The notes: generated by a model from the sequence alone, not told the origin. A stretch of DNA of 37,210 nucleotides from an uncultured Bacteroidales bacterium (GCA_900554345.1 USHH01000001.1:1-37210); one strand, 5' to 3'; positions 14,866-24,855 are shown, numbered from the stretch's first letter. Numbers and translations: made by a program.

Positions 14866-15024
14866 CATTGATTAAGCTAAATAACATATACAGTACCCGC
14901 CCACCGGTACACAAGTGAGGTGAGGCGTCGGAGACCTGGACGCAAGACAGGTATCCCTCTTGATGTGAAAACACCGATGCGGAAAATCCGCACACCATAT
15001 AATTAAGAAAGAGTGATCTATATT

Positions 15025-16089
15025 ATGGATATACTGGCAATGATGAGGAGGCTGGCCGTCAGGGTCTGCGTGGCGTCGCTGTGTCTGACGGTTGCCACGG
15101 CATGCGACAGCTGGCTTTACGAAGACGAGGGCGACTGCACCGTGACCTACCGCCTCAGGTTCCGCTACGACATGAACCTGAAGTGGGCCGACGCCTTCGC
15201 CAACGAGGTCTCGTCGGTGCATCTTTACGCCTTCTCCCCCTCCGGGGTGCTGGTGTGGCATTGCGATGAGGTGGTGGATCCGGCCACGGCCGACGGCTAT
15301 TCGATGGCGCTCGACCTTCCGGCCGGCGACTACCGGCTGCTGGCATGGTGCGGCCTGCGCAACGACGGCGCCCGGGAGGAATCCTTCTCCGTGCCTGAGG
15401 TCCGCGTGGGAGAAACCACCATCGAGGAGCTGCAGTGTGCCCTCAGCCGCACACGCGACGATGAGGGCGCCCACAGCGGCACGCAGCTCTACCGCCTCTT
15501 CCATGGCCTCCTCGACGTCTCCCTCCCAGCCGACGAGGACGGCGGCAGCTACGATTATACGATGTATCTCACCAAAGACACCAACCATGTCAGGGTCATC
15601 CTCCAGCATCTCTCGGGCAAGGACGTCGACGTCGACCGGTTTGATTTCCGCATTGAAGACGACAACGGCCTCATGGCCCACCACAACGGACTGCTCCCCG
15701 ACGAGAACATCACCTATCATCCCTGGAAGACGCAGAGCGGCGAGGCCGGAGTCGACACGGGAGACTCCCGGGCCACTGTAGCCGTGAAGGGAGCCGTGGC
15801 CGACCTCACCGTGGGCCGCATGGTCGACTCACACCGCAGAAGGATGTATCTCACCATCTCGCGAAAGGAAGGGGGCACGGTGGCGCGCGTCCCGGTGATC
15901 GACTATGCGCTGCTGGCAAAGGATTACTATGAGGAGGAATACGGCCACCGGATGAGCGACCAGGAGTTTCTCGACCGCGAGGACGACTATGTGATGACGT
16001 TTTTCCTCGACGACAGCGGCGAGTGGATAAGCAGCTTTATACTGATCCACTCATGGCGAGTGGTGACGAGTGAGAATGAGATTGAATAA
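15025..16089 (+). CDS. FimB/Mfa2-family fimbrial anchor lipoprotein
   Basis: A 354-residue lipoprotein if started at ATG 15025; a GTG at 15013 is in frame and an ATG at 15040 is an alternative. The lipobox is VATAC, and the mature protein starts CDSWLYEDEGDC, the typical beginning of FimB/Mfa2 proteins. Further family signs are VSSVHLYAFSPSGVLVW, the LPAGDYRLLAWCGL segment and the C-terminal SFILIHSWRVVTSENEIE. Unlike the polymerising subunits it lacks a T-R-A cleavage motif, as expected for the subunit that stays lipidated and anchors and limits the fimbria at the outer membrane. It is 21 nt upstream of the next subunit gene. Confidence 0.87.
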   Translation: MDILAMMRRLAVRVCVASLCLTVATACDSWLYEDEGDCTVTYRLRFRYDMNLKWADAFANEVSSVHLYAFSPSGVLVWHCDEVVDPATADGYSMALDLPAGDYRLLAWCGLRNDGAREESFSVPEVRVGETTIEELQCALSRTRDDEGAHSGTQLYRLFHGLLDVSLPADEDGGSYDYTMYLTKDTNHVRVILQHLSGKDVDVDRFDFRIEDDNGLMAHHNGLLPDENITYHPWKTQSGEAGVDTGDSRATVAVKGAVADLTVGRMVDSHRRRMYLTISRKEGGTVARVPVIDYALLAKDYYEEEYGHRMSDQEFLDREDDYVMTFFLDDSGEWISSFILIHSWRVVTSENEIE

Positions 16090-16110
16090 CACGGGAGCGT
16101 GATCCGACAG

Positions 16111-17262
16111 ATGAAATCAAGCATTATCCATATCATGACTCAATGTCTCGCGGCCCTGGCCCTGTCGGTCATGGCGTCGTGCGGCAGTCAGGAAGAATCC
16201 TTGCCCGAAGTCGGAAATGGCTATATCGCTGTCTTTACCCTCGATATGAGAGACGAGGCGCCCCGGGAATCGACACGGGCGACCTCCGCCGAGGGGGAAT
16301 ATGAATCGGGTAGCGGTCTGGAGAATTTCATAGACTTCTCTCCGAAAAACTTCCGCTGTTTCCTTTTCGGCGCGGACAACACCTTCATCGACACGCTGGA
16401 AGCTGTCAGCGTCCAGAGTCTTGAAGATGAATACATCCTTCGCCTGCGGCTGAAGGAAACGGAGGAGGTGAAAAACGCACTGACCGAAGGTTGCCGTTTC
16501 GTGTTTATGGTCAATTGGGACACAGACGCCGAGCCCGCTGCCGGGACGACTATAGAGCAGCTCTGCGCGTCTGCCTCCGCGGAGTTCGGGTTCTCGCAGC
16601 ATAAGACCGTACTGTCGCCCACCAACCTCATCCCGATGTACGGGGTGAAGGAATTTGAGAACGGTGTGCCGGATTTCAAGGACGGGAAGGAGATTTCAGA
16701 TCTCGGTGTCGTCCGTATTCTCCGCGCCTTGGCCAAGATTGATGTGAATGTCAGGTTCATTGACTTCGCGGAGACTCCTGAAGTGACTTCCGTGTCGCTT
16801 ACCCATTCCAACAGCAAGGGCTATAAGGCTCCGGCAAACGTCACGAAGGAGGAACAGTATGTCACCGGCTCATGGCTCACGGACTATACGCCCGTGCATA
16901 TACCGGGTGACGCGACCGATATGGCGTTAGAGTTGACAAAAGACGAAAGCACAGGGCACTACATTGCGTATGTGCCGGAATACAGGAATGTAGATGACGA
17001 GAAAAAGCCTCTTGACAGCCGCTCGCGCATCAAGATATCCTTCAAGGCTGACGGGATTGATTTCGATGGCTATGTCGATTTCTGTCATACCGACCCCTCT
17101 CCCACAGGGGTGTCGCCAGGGCAGCATTTCGACATCGCCCGAAACAACTGGTATAAATTCGATGTCTCTGTAAAATGCCGGAATTTGTATTGGAAAGTTG
17201 ATGTCGTTCCCTACACATCGGTAGTACTCAATCCCGATTTCGGACTTGAAATCACAAACTGA
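16111..17262 (+). CDS. Mfa-like minor fimbrial subunit lipoprotein
   Basis: A 383-residue lipoprotein started at ATG 16111 (a GTG at 16099 is in frame). The lipobox is VMASC (Cys24). Arg56 in ESTRATSAEG matches the cleavage position of the major subunit. The sequence NFRCFLFGADN and the later VVRILRALAKIDVNVRF are fimbrillin domain signatures, and the end YWKVDVVPYTSVVLNPDF is a different terminal strand from the major subunit. It probably is an accessory shaft or adaptor subunit between shaft and tip, like Mfa3/Mfa4 or FimC/FimD. The exact place cannot be read from the sequence. Confidence 0.75.
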   Translation: MKSSIIHIMTQCLAALALSVMASCGSQEESLPEVGNGYIAVFTLDMRDEAPRESTRATSAEGEYESGSGLENFIDFSPKNFRCFLFGADNTFIDTLEAVSVQSLEDEYILRLRLKETEEVKNALTEGCRFVFMVNWDTDAEPAAGTTIEQLCASASAEFGFSQHKTVLSPTNLIPMYGVKEFENGVPDFKDGKEISDLGVVRILRALAKIDVNVRFIDFAETPEVTSVSLTHSNSKGYKAPANVTKEEQYVTGSWLTDYTPVHIPGDATDMALELTKDESTGHYIAYVPEYRNVDDEKKPLDSRSRIKISFKADGIDFDGYVDFCHTDPSPTGVSPGQHFDIARNNWYKFDVSVKCRNLYWKVDVVPYTSVVLNPDFGLEITN

Positions 17263-17271
17263 CCACAGAAT

Positions 17272-20200
17272 ATGAAAACAGCATATCTATATAGCCTCTT
17301 GATTGCCGCACTCCTCCTTCCATTGTCTTCGTGCATGGATGAGGTTCTATATGTCGACAACGGCAATATTCCTGAAGGCGAGGTTGAAATCCAAGCCTCG
17401 CTGAGTTTTCCGTCTTTCTTCCCGGCTCTTGAGCGCACCCGCGCTGTCGGTGGTTCTCCTGGCACAGCCATCAGTGACATAAATAGCCTCTACATATTGA
17501 TCTACGAAGAGACAGGGGAAGAGGCTGAAAACGAAGACGGCACAAAAACAAAAGTATGGAAACTCGAGGAGGGGGGAAGAATACTGCTAAATGCCACGGA
17601 CCATTCTCTCGAAGTGGAAAATCCCGGCTCTGACAGGACGGATAAGGACAGTCAGGAGGAAACCGAGACGGCACACGCGTCTTTCAAGCTCAGGCATAAG
17701 ACCGGAACATATAAGATATACGCGGTGGCCAATGTCGATCTTTCGCCGGCGGCAGTCCCCGATAAGGACATAGACACGCCGGAAAAGCTGAAAGCCTTTA
17801 ATTTGAAATGGCATGCCGGCGCCGAGAATGTCGTGAAAAACAACGGCATGTTCGGCTATTTCACCAATGACGTAAACGCTCCCGTCATATCCACCGAGAC
17901 CGTGAATATCAGTCCTAATAAGCAGATGCACGCATCGATACGCCGGGCCGCATCGAAAGTGACCATAGCCTACGACGGCTCACGGCTTGCCGACGGGGTG
18001 GAAGTCTACATCTTAGCTGCTTCAATAAGGGATATACCGGTGAAGTGTCCGCTCGGCACGGATAACGAACCGGATTCGGAAAATCTGCTTATCCCGCAGG
18101 GAGGTTCCATCCTGTATTATAAGAATGATGTCAATGCCCCGAACCCGAGCGAGCTTACACTTGACCAATATGAAGCCTGTGTGACAAAGCAACAGCCGAC
18201 ATTCGGCTCAGACCATTCGGTGGGCGCCGATGCGCTGTTCTTCTATGAGAACATGCAGGGAACGGGTAAATCAAAGGCACAGACCGCTCCGGGCCCGGGA
18301 AATGACAACGGCAATAATGGCAACACCATAGGATTCCCGGATCCTGACAAGGACACGCCGGGTAGCGGATGGAAAGATGAAAAGCCTTTCGGCACATACA
18401 TCGAGGTTGATGCGTATTATCGCTCCACAAATGAAAACAAGCCGGGAAGCGGAATAGTGAAATACCGATTCATGCTCGGCAAAGACACCGATAAGGACTA
18501 TAACGCCGAGCGTAACTATCATTACAAGCTGACCCTGAATTTCAAAGGATACGCCAATGATTACGACTGGCATATAGACTACGTTCAGGAACAGGCGTTT
18601 AATGTCTCCCAACCCAAGGTCTACAACTATATGGGCAAAGTCTTCGTGCCGGATTATTTCTGGCCGAACGGAATGCACAATTTCGTACCTGAAAATCCCA
18701 TCACGGTGACAAGCTACGTCGGTAATGTGAATGATCCGACAATCAGCTTTAAACCTGTAAAAGTGGAACTGGAATATGACGACAGCGATTCTCCGTGGCT
18801 CAATTATGCAGAACAGCCGGGTCTGGTTCCCTATCAGAAAAACTTTGTCTTCACGGTAAAGCCGGAGGCGCTCGCTGTAGATAATAAATATGTCAAGCGC
18901 TTTAACATCAATAGTCTGTTAAGCGCGACGACATCGAAAGGCTCAGAGGAGAATCCCATTAATCTCTCAGACCTTGAACGAAGACCAATCAATTCGTATG
19001 CGCGTATCACGTGTACTGCCAACTGCTATATGGTGGATGCCCCGGGATGGTATATCCTCCCACTGGTATACGGCAATGCCATTCACAACGGAACCGAGAT
19101 GGAATCTTCCTACAGACCGCAGCCGGGTGCTACAGAGGAAGATATATTGCCCGTGTTCAGGAATTACAGTAATAATCCTATCTCCAGCGCATATATTGAA
19201 AAGGATTTGAACATAACGGAGGCGTTTCCGTTCCTTGTGTGGCAGGATGTCAATGGACTTGTTGACTACAGTTGCTGGGACACGCCAAATACAAAGATAA
19301 TATATGTGCCGAATGCTTTTTATGATAAGGATGGCAATAAGACGATAGGCGGGGTGAAATTCCATGTTGCCAAGGGTGAGCAGGGTAACTCCGTGATAGG
19401 AGTGGGAGGAGAAAGTCCGACTGGTAAAACACTTCAAAGCCTCCCTGATGCTTACTGGAGCTGGCATATATGGGTGACATGTCTTGACAAACAGCTTGAT
19501 GATGAAGATAAGACAATCGAAGTGCAGGGCCATGAGTCCCATCGGCATTTCGACTTTATGCCTGTAAATCTTGGCTGGTGCTCGGATCCGGATGAAGATA
19601 TTTACTATTACAAGGAGCGCCGATGCACTGTGAAGTTTACTTTCACAGACAATGACGGAAATACAAAAACCGAAACAAGGGTGATTGTAAAGAAATCGCA
19701 TATCGCCCTTACACGCGGATACAATCCGTATTACCAATGGGGTCGGAAAGACCCTTTCGCTCCGGCGTTGGCGCCGATGGACGCGGAGGGAGCCTGCAGC
19801 AACAAGAAGATCTGGATATCCCTTGACTGGGATAACAATGCACAGAATCCTAATCCGATGACTACGTTTACTGATTATGCCGGCAACACTCACGAGGGAA
19901 AATTAACTGACCGTGTTCATACTCGTGACGCCCTTCACTATCGGATTAAATATCCATATGCATGGCATAATCCCCCTCGACAGCCTGGACCGTCGGGTGG
20001 CCCATATGATTTTGTCAGCATCAATAAGACGTATGTGAATCTTTGGGAAGGCCGTCCGGGCGTGGATCCGGATGCGCCGATTTTAAAGACTGTTTACGAC
20101 CCGAGTCCGGTAGGCTATCAGGTGCCCCACATCAATGCATTTTCAGGCTTCACCACTACCGGTCTGGATTCAAGCGCCGAGTCTGAATGGTATGACGTCA

Positions 20201-20556
20201 GACCTGCAAATATTCTGCACTACATTCCAGGGGCGTTCGGAGGTGGACAGTATGTCTATCAGTCATATGAGTTTTACACCACTCCCGACAAGATTCAATC
20301 GATAATCTTCCCCATAAACGGCTACCGTGACTGGGACGGAAATGGCACGGTGTACCAATATGGGCTAATCGGATATGCCTGGGCCGCCGGTAACCTGACA
20401 CAAGGTGACAGACAGTTTTTCAATTTCGAGTTTGCACACGACGATAAGAATACGATAGGCAATGACCGGTCGTATATACGTCCGCGCAACATGTTCTACT
20501 CCTGCGATGGCTTTCCGGTGCGTCCGGTGCGTAACGGCAATCATGGAACAAACTAA
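17272..20556 (+). CDS. Large fimbrial tip protein (DUF4906-like adhesin)
   Basis: A 1094-residue lipoprotein precursor; lipobox PLSSC (Cys21) and a processing-like Arg57 in ALERTRAVGG. The first about 420 residues resemble fimbrillin domains (YKIYAVANVDLSP, RRAASKVTIAYDG, YRFMLGKDTDKDYNAERNYHYKL), and the remainder forms a long beta-rich region ending YSCDGFPVRPVRN, a common end of Bacteroidales tip subunits of the DUF4906 type. Tip proteins give the fimbria its binding specificity; the ligand is unknown. It lies 9 nt after the minor subunit gene. No VWA domain, as in P. gingivalis Mfa5, was seen. Confidence 0.75.
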   Translation: MKTAYLYSLLIAALLLPLSSCMDEVLYVDNGNIPEGEVEIQASLSFPSFFPALERTRAVGGSPGTAISDINSLYILIYEETGEEAENEDGTKTKVWKLEEGGRILLNATDHSLEVENPGSDRTDKDSQEETETAHASFKLRHKTGTYKIYAVANVDLSPAAVPDKDIDTPEKLKAFNLKWHAGAENVVKNNGMFGYFTNDVNAPVISTETVNISPNKQMHASIRRAASKVTIAYDGSRLADGVEVYILAASIRDIPVKCPLGTDNEPDSENLLIPQGGSILYYKNDVNAPNPSELTLDQYEACVTKQQPTFGSDHSVGADALFFYENMQGTGKSKAQTAPGPGNDNGNNGNTIGFPDPDKDTPGSGWKDEKPFGTYIEVDAYYRSTNENKPGSGIVKYRFMLGKDTDKDYNAERNYHYKLTLNFKGYANDYDWHIDYVQEQAFNVSQPKVYNYMGKVFVPDYFWPNGMHNFVPENPITVTSYVGNVNDPTISFKPVKVELEYDDSDSPWLNYAEQPGLVPYQKNFVFTVKPEALAVDNKYVKRFNINSLLSATTSKGSEENPINLSDLERRPINSYARITCTANCYMVDAPGWYILPLVYGNAIHNGTEMESSYRPQPGATEEDILPVFRNYSNNPISSAYIEKDLNITEAFPFLVWQDVNGLVDYSCWDTPNTKIIYVPNAFYDKDGNKTIGGVKFHVAKGEQGNSVIGVGGESPTGKTLQSLPDAYWSWHIWVTCLDKQLDDEDKTIEVQGHESHRHFDFMPVNLGWCSDPDEDIYYYKERRCTVKFTFTDNDGNTKTETRVIVKKSHIALTRGYNPYYQWGRKDPFAPALAPMDAEGACSNKKIWISLDWDNNAQNPNPMTTFTDYAGNTHEGKLTDRVHTRDALHYRIKYPYAWHNPPRQPGPSGGPYDFVSINKTYVNLWEGRPGVDPDAPILKTVYDPSPVGYQVPHINAFSGFTTTGLDSSAESEWYDVRPANILHYIPGAFGGGQYVYQSYEFYTTPDKIQSIIFPINGYRDWDGNGTVYQYGLIGYAWAAGNLTQGDRQFFNFEFAHDDKNTIGNDRSYIRPRNMFYSCDGFPVRPVRNGNHGTN

Positions 20557-20580
20557 ATTGACGGGAAGGCAATCTTCATA

Positions 20581-21867
20581 ATGGCTTTGAAACACACCCG
20601 ACCAAACCGGGCAAGGGGTTGCCGCCCGGAGACCGAGGCGATGTATGGGGAGGCTCTGGCGCTCTATGCCGGGAGCGACCTTACCAAGGTCGAGATATGC
20701 CGGCGGTGCGGCGTATCCCTCGGTGGCTTCTCCCGGTATATACGCACCTATCACCGTGACCTGATGCTGCGTCGCGGCGCCCTGGAGCGCGGCTCGCGGG
20801 AGGCCCGGGGTGAAGCTCTGGGGCAGCGTACGGGGCAGCGTCGTGACACACGCGCCAGATACCGCGAGGCCGTCGAGGCATGCGACAGCATGGAGTATAT
20901 CGCCTGCAACGTGTCGGAGATCGCCCGCGAGTTCGGGCTCGACGGCAGCGGCCTCGGCCGGCAGCTGCGCACTCATTATCCGGGAGTGATAGAGCGGCGC
21001 GAGGAGGCGAGGGAGCGTCTGGGGCTCGGCGACGGGCTCCCCCGGGGGATGCGTCCCCGGTGCAGGGAGCGATATGCCGAAGCTGTGGAGCTGCTGCGTT
21101 CCGACCGTTACATCACGGTGCAGGAGGCTGCCGCCCGTTGCGACGTCTCCTATACCGGTCTGGAGCAGCATCTGCTTTTATATCACAGGGAGCTGGTCGA
21201 CAACCGTATCGAGATACGCCGTCAGGCGGTCAGGCGCCAGCGGAGGGGAGAGATCACCGGACGCGGCACACCCCATGCCGCGTCGCCGGAGATAACCGGG
21301 AAATACGCGGAGGCCCTGCGCCTTTACCGCACCACCCCTCTCTCCGCCAGAAAGATCGCCGGGATCGCCGGCGTGTCGGTAAAGGGGTTTTATGAATATC
21401 TCCAGAAGTGGCACCGCGATCTGGTGTGCGAGCGTAAGGGTGTGGCTTACGAGGAAGGAAGGCCGGTCGACTGGTCGTCGGTGAGAAGATACAGTCCGGC
21501 GGCCGCGGCCAAGTATGCGGAGGCCATTGCAAGGCTGAGAGAGGGAGGGCTCACAGTGGCAAAGGCGGCGGAGGAATTCGGGCTCAACGCCGACAGCTTC
21601 CGGCAATACCTGAAAGAGCATGAGCCGGCGCTGCACGCAGGGCTCGGTATGAGGAAATCCGACGAGGGGAAGATGATGTCGGCTGCCAGTATGGAGAAAT
21701 ACGGGGAAGCCGTGCGGCTTTACGAGACGACTCCGGAATCACTGAAGTCTATCGCCCGACGCCTCGGTCTCAACGACTGCTCGCTGGGGCAGTTCATCCG
21801 GCGTCAGTTTCCGCAACTTCACGAGCGGCGCAGGAAGCAGCCCGGGCGCAGGGGGAAGGCGGAGTGA
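20581..21867 (+). CDS. Protein of six tandem HTH-like repeats
   Basis: A 428-residue basic, cytosolic protein without signal peptide. It consists of six degenerate units beginning near residues 22, 94, 165, 242, 312 and 374, spaced 62-77 residues. Each has the pattern Y-x-E-A-(6-15)-I-A-x-x-x-G-(V/L)-(S/N)-x-x-x-(F/L)-x-x-x-(L/I)-(+)-x-x-(H/F)-x-x-L, for example KYAEALRLYRTTPL then IAGIAGVSVKGFYEYL. This looks like helix-turn-helix DNA-binding folds separated by basic linkers (RRQRRGEITGRG). It lies 24 nt after the tip gene, so it is presumably in the same phase-variable operon. A DNA-binding role in regulation is inferred; I do not recognise a named family. Confidence 0.65.
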   Translation: MALKHTRPNRARGCRPETEAMYGEALALYAGSDLTKVEICRRCGVSLGGFSRYIRTYHRDLMLRRGALERGSREARGEALGQRTGQRRDTRARYREAVEACDSMEYIACNVSEIAREFGLDGSGLGRQLRTHYPGVIERREEARERLGLGDGLPRGMRPRCRERYAEAVELLRSDRYITVQEAAARCDVSYTGLEQHLLLYHRELVDNRIEIRRQAVRRQRRGEITGRGTPHAASPEITGKYAEALRLYRTTPLSARKIAGIAGVSVKGFYEYLQKWHRDLVCERKGVAYEEGRPVDWSSVRRYSPAAAAKYAEAIARLREGGLTVAKAAEEFGLNADSFRQYLKEHEPALHAGLGMRKSDEGKMMSAASMEKYGEAVRLYETTPESLKSIARRLGLNDCSLGQFIRRQFPQLHERRRKQPGRRGKAE

Positions 21868-21890
21868 GGCTCCTGTGGACGCCCGGGCGG

Positions 21891-24321
21891 TCAACGGGGT
21901 TCCCTCACGAATGTGAGGGGATTGTCGGGCCAGGGATGCTTCGGGTAGCGCCGGCGCAGCTCCTTGCGCACCTCGAAATAGGTGTCGCGCCAGAATCCGG
22001 CCATATCCTGCGTGAGCTGCACGGGCTTGAACCCCGGCGACAGCAGCTCCATGAGCACGGGGCGCGCGCCGCCGTCGAGGCGCGGCGTGTCGGTGAGGCC
22101 GAAGCAGTCCTGCAGTCGGGCGCGCACCACGGGCGCCTCCGCCCCGCGACGGTAGTCGACCCGGGCGTTGCGGCCGCAGGGCAGCTTGATGTGGGTGGGC
22201 GCGATGCGGTCAAGGGCCTTTTGCTGGTCATAGTCAAGAAGCCCGGATATCACGTCACACATGTCGATTTTGCGCAGCTCCGCCACTCCGGAGGCTTTGC
22301 CGATGTAGAGCGGCAGCCATTCGGCTGCCCTCTCGAGCAGTGTCGCGGTGTCGACGGGAGGGAGCTTCAGCTCCGGGTGCCATTCGGCCACCGTGGCGAC
22401 GCGCAGCTGCATGCGCTCCACATCATCGCTGAAATCGAACATGGTGAGGCCGTATCTGGGAGCTGCCCGGCAGATGGCACGGCATACTGCCTCGCGCATA
22501 TCTTCCTCAGGCTGACGCGTGTCGACCACGAGGACCCCCACGCGCAGCTCGCCGCGCACCACGGCGCGCCCTGCGCGGCTGTCCCATACGGCAACGTCGC
22601 TCCACGCCCCTCGTGAGGCCACGTCGGCCTCCGCGAGGGGAGCCGCGAGAAATATGCGCGAGCCCATGGTGGCCACGGCCAGAAACCGCTCGCCGGCGAG
22701 GGCGTCGTCCCTGTGGAGCGTGGTGTAGTCGCCCCCTGCGAGGCGCAGGCGGCCGTCGGGGGCGCGCATGGCGATGCGTTCGGGATAAGCCATGGCGATG
22801 AGACGCCCGGCGGAATATGGGTCGAGGCCTCCGTCATCGGCCTTGCAGCCGGTGAGGCGCCGGTATTGCGCGGCTATGTCCAGGATGCGTTTCCAGCGTC
22901 CGGGCGCCCGTCGGAGGCGGTATTGGCGCAGCAGGGTGAGGCGTGTGGTGATGTCGGCGTCGCTGTCGTCGCCGAGCGGGTCTTTCTCCTCAAGCAGGGC
23001 GGCGATGTCGCAGCCGAGCGACGCAAGGCGCGGGTCGGCCGTCGCGGTGAGCATGCGGGCGATGCGCGGATGGCACGGGAGGCGGGAGAGGTCACGGCCC
23101 ACGGCTGTGATGCGCCCGGCGTCGTCAATGGCGTCGAGAGCCCGAAGCAGGGCGCGCCCCGACGCCACATGGCCTGCGGGAGGAGGAGATATCCACGGGA
23201 GGCGCAGGGGATCCGGCTCTCCCCAGGCGGCGGTCTCAAGCACCATGGGCGCCAGGTCGGCCGTCATGATCTCCGGCTCCCGGCTCTCCTTCATGCGATG
23301 CCCGGCGGCGCGGCTCCAGAGACGGTAGCATATGCCGGGCGCCGTGCGCCCCGCGCGCCCCGCGCGCTGCGTCGCCATGTCGAGCGACACGGCCACTGTG
23401 GCCAGGCGGCTCAGACCGTTTCCCGGGTCGAACACAGGAGTGCGGCAGAGGCCGGAGTCGACCACCACGGTGATCCCCTCGATGGTGAGCGACGTCTCGG
23501 CTATCGGGGTGGCGAGCACCACGCGGCGCGTGCCGGCGGCGGGCGGCGACATCACGCGCCGCTGCCCTTCCGGCGGCAGCATGCAGCAGCTCCGTAGCGC
23601 CGAGGGTGCCTTCAAGGAGCTCCGCGCAGCGGGCTATCTCCCCCTGGCCGGGAAGGAACGCGAGAATGTCGCCCTCATGCCGGCTATGGGCGCGGCTCAC
23701 CGCACGCGCCACTTCCGCGGCACAGTCGCGGGGGTCGAAGTCCTCGCCATACACTATCTCCACTTCATACATGCGCCCCGGAGCGTGTATGTGGGGAGCG
23801 TCGAGCCTGGCGCAAAGCGCCGTGGCGTCGATCGTGGCCGACATCACGACGATCCGGAGGTCAGGGCGCACCACGTCCTGCGCCTCGCGAGTGAGCGCGA
23901 GAGCCACATCGGAGGCAAGGCTGCGCTCGTGATATTCATCGAAAATCACGGCGCCTACCCCTTCGAGCGTAGGGTCGTCGACGAGCATGCGCTCGAGAAT
24001 GCCTTCGGTGACCACCAGAATCCTGGTGGCGTCGGAGACCCGGCTCTCGAACCGCACACGGTAGCCGACGGTGAGCCCTACAGGCTCGCCGAGCATCGAG
24101 GCCATGCGTTCGGCCACCTGCCGGGCCGCAAGACGCCGGGGCTCGAGCATGATGACGCTCCCCCCGGGGAGCGCCTCGAGAATAGAGAGCGGCAGCAGCG
24201 TGGACTTGCCGGCACCCGGGGGAGCCGTGACCACAAGACGCGTCACCTTCTCCAGCGAGGCGTTGACCTCGCCGGCTATCGCTGCCACCGGCAGCTGGCT
24301 GTAGGAGTCGGTGATTTTCAT
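21891..24321 (-). pseudogene. hrpB: ATP-dependent helicase HrpB, frameshifted
   Basis: Two overlapping frames together give a complete HrpB. The N-terminal part starts at ATG 24321 (MKITDSYSQLPV) and carries Walker A in APPGAGKSTLLPL, DEYHER (DExH) and SAT. It runs to LGATELLHA near 23583. The C-terminal part resumes in another frame at MLPPEGQRRVMSP, followed by LATPIAETSLTIEG and QRAGRAGRT, and ends in the HrpB C-terminal domain. The expected LLHxLYGMLPPE link is missing, consistent with a 14-nt deletion: restoring 14 nt gives about 814 residues, the normal HrpB length. As sequenced, the product would lack motifs V and VI. An assembly error is possible. It is convergent with the HTH-repeat gene. 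Confidence 0.82.
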
Positions 24322-24412
24322 TTGCAGCGTAAAATTACTATCTTTCCGCCACAACGGCAAGTTTTCCCTCATGAATAAGGGCGATTGATGGCAATGTATA
24401 AATATTATTTTG

Positions 24413-24420
24413 TAACTTTG
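24413..24420 (+). promoter_or_regulatory. -7 element of the macrodomain-like gene
   Basis: TAACTTTG matches the -7 consensus; no matching -33 box is seen. Downstream in the leader lies the inverted repeat at 24428-24444. Confidence 0.5.
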
Positions 24421-24427
24421 GAGCTCT

Positions 24428-24444
24428 GGAGCGGTAACCGCTCC
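24428..24444. promoter_or_regulatory. Perfect inverted repeat in the leader
   Basis: GGAGCGGT-A-ACCGCTCC is an 8-bp-arm palindrome just past the predicted transcription start of the 24481 gene. Its place suits an operator or a leader hairpin. Confidence 0.5.
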
Positions 24445-24480
24445 GCCGGAATATTGTTCTATCATAAATAACGTATCGAT

Positions 24481-24855
24481 ATGGAATACACACCAGACTT
24501 CATCACCCGGCTCAACCCCGGCGAGATATTCGTATTCGGAAGCAACCTGGCCGGCATGCACGGCGGGGGAGCGGCACGTGTCGCTCTCGACCGCTTCGGC
24601 GCCGTGCCCGGCCAGGGTGTCGGCCTTCAGGGGCAGTCGTATGCCATACCCACGATGCAGGGCGGCGTCGACACCATCAGGCCGTATGTCGACGAGTTCA
24701 TAGAGTTCGCCAGATCGCATCCGGAGCTGAAATTCTACGTGACGCGCATAGGCTGCGGCATCGCGGGCTTCGACGACAGCGAGATCGCCCCGCTCTTCGC
24801 CGATGCCCGTGGATTGAAAAACGTAGTCCTTCCGAAAACATTTGCAATCGGATAA
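24481..24855 (+). CDS. Macrodomain-like protein (A1S_2505 phage-protein family)
   Basis: A 124-residue cytosolic protein. The motif EIFVFGSNLAGMHGGGAA near the N-terminus and FYVTRIGCGIAGFDDSEIAPLF near the C-terminus are typical of the A1S_2505 family, which resembles macrodomains that bind ADP-ribose: the GGGAA loop would hold the phosphates and GCGIAGF the distal ribose. Relatives occur in phages and beside stress operons. It lies 164 bp upstream of the first TerD gene with its own promoter, so it may be functionally tied to the Ter genes or be independent. Activity is not shown by the sequence. Confidence 0.7.
   Translation: MEYTPDFITRLNPGEIFVFGSNLAGMHGGGAARVALDRFGAVPGQGVGLQGQSYAIPTMQGGVDTIRPYVDEFIEFARSHPELKFYVTRIGCGIAGFDDSEIAPLFADARGLKNVVLPKTFAIG

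Noticed and set aside
14872..15720. A 282-codon minus-strand open frame over the fimbrial anchor gene
   Set aside because: Antisense to the FimB/Mfa2 gene, no signal or motif.
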